A stretch of 5,927 nt of DNA, taken from positions 1-5,927 of the forward strand of contig PMLH01000538.1 of assembly GCA_003159055.1 (NCBI GenBank), given 5' to 3'. Positions 5,461 through 5,927 of this stretch are shown here, one piece after another. The first letter of the stretch is position 1. Each line of letters starts with the position of its first letter. The position numbers and the translations under genes are program-made. This DNA comes from Myxococcales bacterium. Lineage in GTDB: Bacteria > Myxococcota > Polyangia > Fen-1088. Under the pieces are notes generated by a model. That model was not told where the DNA came from. It was given only the letters and a program-made list of their open reading frames with translations, and did no database searches.

Positions 5461-5927
5461 AGATCGCATTTACCCACAACCTCCGTCTAACCGATAGCGA
5501 GGAGGAGGCAGAATTCGACAGCATAGAAACCGTCGATGCCGTTGCCAACGGGCTGCGCGCTGGCGGACATGAGGTCGAAAAGATCGAAGTCACCGGTCCC
5601 GCATCCCATCTTGCCGCACGCATCGAATCCTTCGCACCCGACCTAATCTTCAACACCGCGGAAGGCCGGCGGGGCCGCAGTCGCGAGGCTTTCTACCCGG
5701 CCTTGTTCGAAGAGCTGGGTTTCCCGTACACGGGTTCGGATGCGTATGTGATGACCGTGACCCTGGACAAGTGGATGACGAAGCTCGTCCTGGGGGCGCA
5801 GGGGCTCGATACACCGCGGGCGCGTTTGGTGGTTCCGGACGACATGCAGCGCAGCCGCGATGTTGGGCTCTTGGGGCTCGCCTATCCAGTCATCGTCAAG
5901 CCCAACTACGAAGGTTCGTCCAAGGGC
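5457..5927 (+). CDS. D-Ala-D-Ala-ligase-like ATP-grasp protein (N-terminal part)
   Basis: The first 157 residues are present; the gene continues beyond the window. It starts MKIAFTHNL and shows the N-terminal fold of D-alanine-D-alanine ligases: FNTAEG (65-70), which replaces the family's FNALHG-type motif, then FPYTGSDAYVMTVTLDKWMTK (89-109), and the start of the ATP-grasp domain with YPVIVKPNYEGSSKG (143-157). K148 should contact ATP and the Gly/Ser loop should cover its phosphates. Such enzymes activate a carboxylate as an acyl phosphate and join it to an amine. The AEGRRGRSRE segment and the SSKG loop end (instead of SSVG) differ from housekeeping Ddl, so it may ligate another peptide or amino acid rather than make cell-wall D-Ala-D-Ala. 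GTG 5457 is chosen because the homology begins right at its MKIAFTHN; no nearby in-frame ATG exists and nearby upstream ATGs (5417, 5437) are in other frames. It appears to be transcribed from its own promoter. Confidence 0.85.
   Translation, partial: MKIAFTHNLRLTDSEEEAEFDSIETVDAVANGLRAGGHEVEKIEVTGPASHLAARIESFAPDLIFNTAEGRRGRSREAFYPALFEELGFPYTGSDAYVMTVTLDKWMTKLVLGAQGLDTPRARLVVPDDMQRSRDVGLLGLAYPVIVKPNYEGSSKG

Noticed and set aside
1..5927. CRISPR arrays, tRNA or rRNA genes, insertion sequences, toxin-antitoxin or defence genes
   Set aside because: No repeated spacer pattern, cloverleaf-like segment, terminal inverted repeats, transposase or nuclease motifs were seen on either strand.

Overview
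The window is GC-rich, gene-dense bacterial DNA. Codon third positions are mostly G or C, spacers are short, and every convincing gene is on the + strand. The combination of an ABC-2 permease fused to a CPBP protease, a multi-receiver protein, and a D-Ala-D-Ala-ligase-like ATP-grasp gene would fit Myxococcota or another large-genome Deltaproteobacteria-like lineage. That placement is inference from gene content; no marker gene settles it.

Layout: (1) bases 1-32 look like the last codons of an upstream gene. (2) 123-2770 is a two-gene operon: a NatA-type ABC ATPase whose stop overlaps by 4 nt (ATGA) the start of a 637-residue protein. That protein joins a NatB-type ABC-2 permease to a complete CPBP (Rce1-like) intramembrane protease domain. 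(3) 2825-3520 is a Crp/Fnr-family regulator. (4) 3569-5335 is a 588-residue protein made of four receiver or receiver-like modules and no recognisable output domain; only the third module keeps the full phosphorylation site. (5) After a 121-nt spacer holding a perfect 14-nt palindrome and a plausible sigma-70-type promoter, a GTG-initiated ATP-grasp ligase gene starts at 5457 and runs off the end of the window.

The first two genes almost certainly form one membrane complex, an ABC-2 exporter with a built-in protease domain. The Crp/Fnr and multi-receiver genes lie downstream on the same strand with gaps of about 50 nt and no convincing terminator, so they could be co-transcribed with it. Neither has a Shine-Dalgarno sequence, and both have -10-like motifs close to the ATG, which suggests their own promoters and leaderless or nearly leaderless mRNAs. 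The ATP-grasp gene looks like an independent unit.

The most interesting items are the four-module receiver protein with a single intact phosphoacceptor site, the ABC-2/CPBP fusion (recognised elsewhere but functionally obscure), and the regulatory-looking spacer before the ATP-grasp gene. I found no RNA genes, CRISPR array, insertion sequence or defence system.
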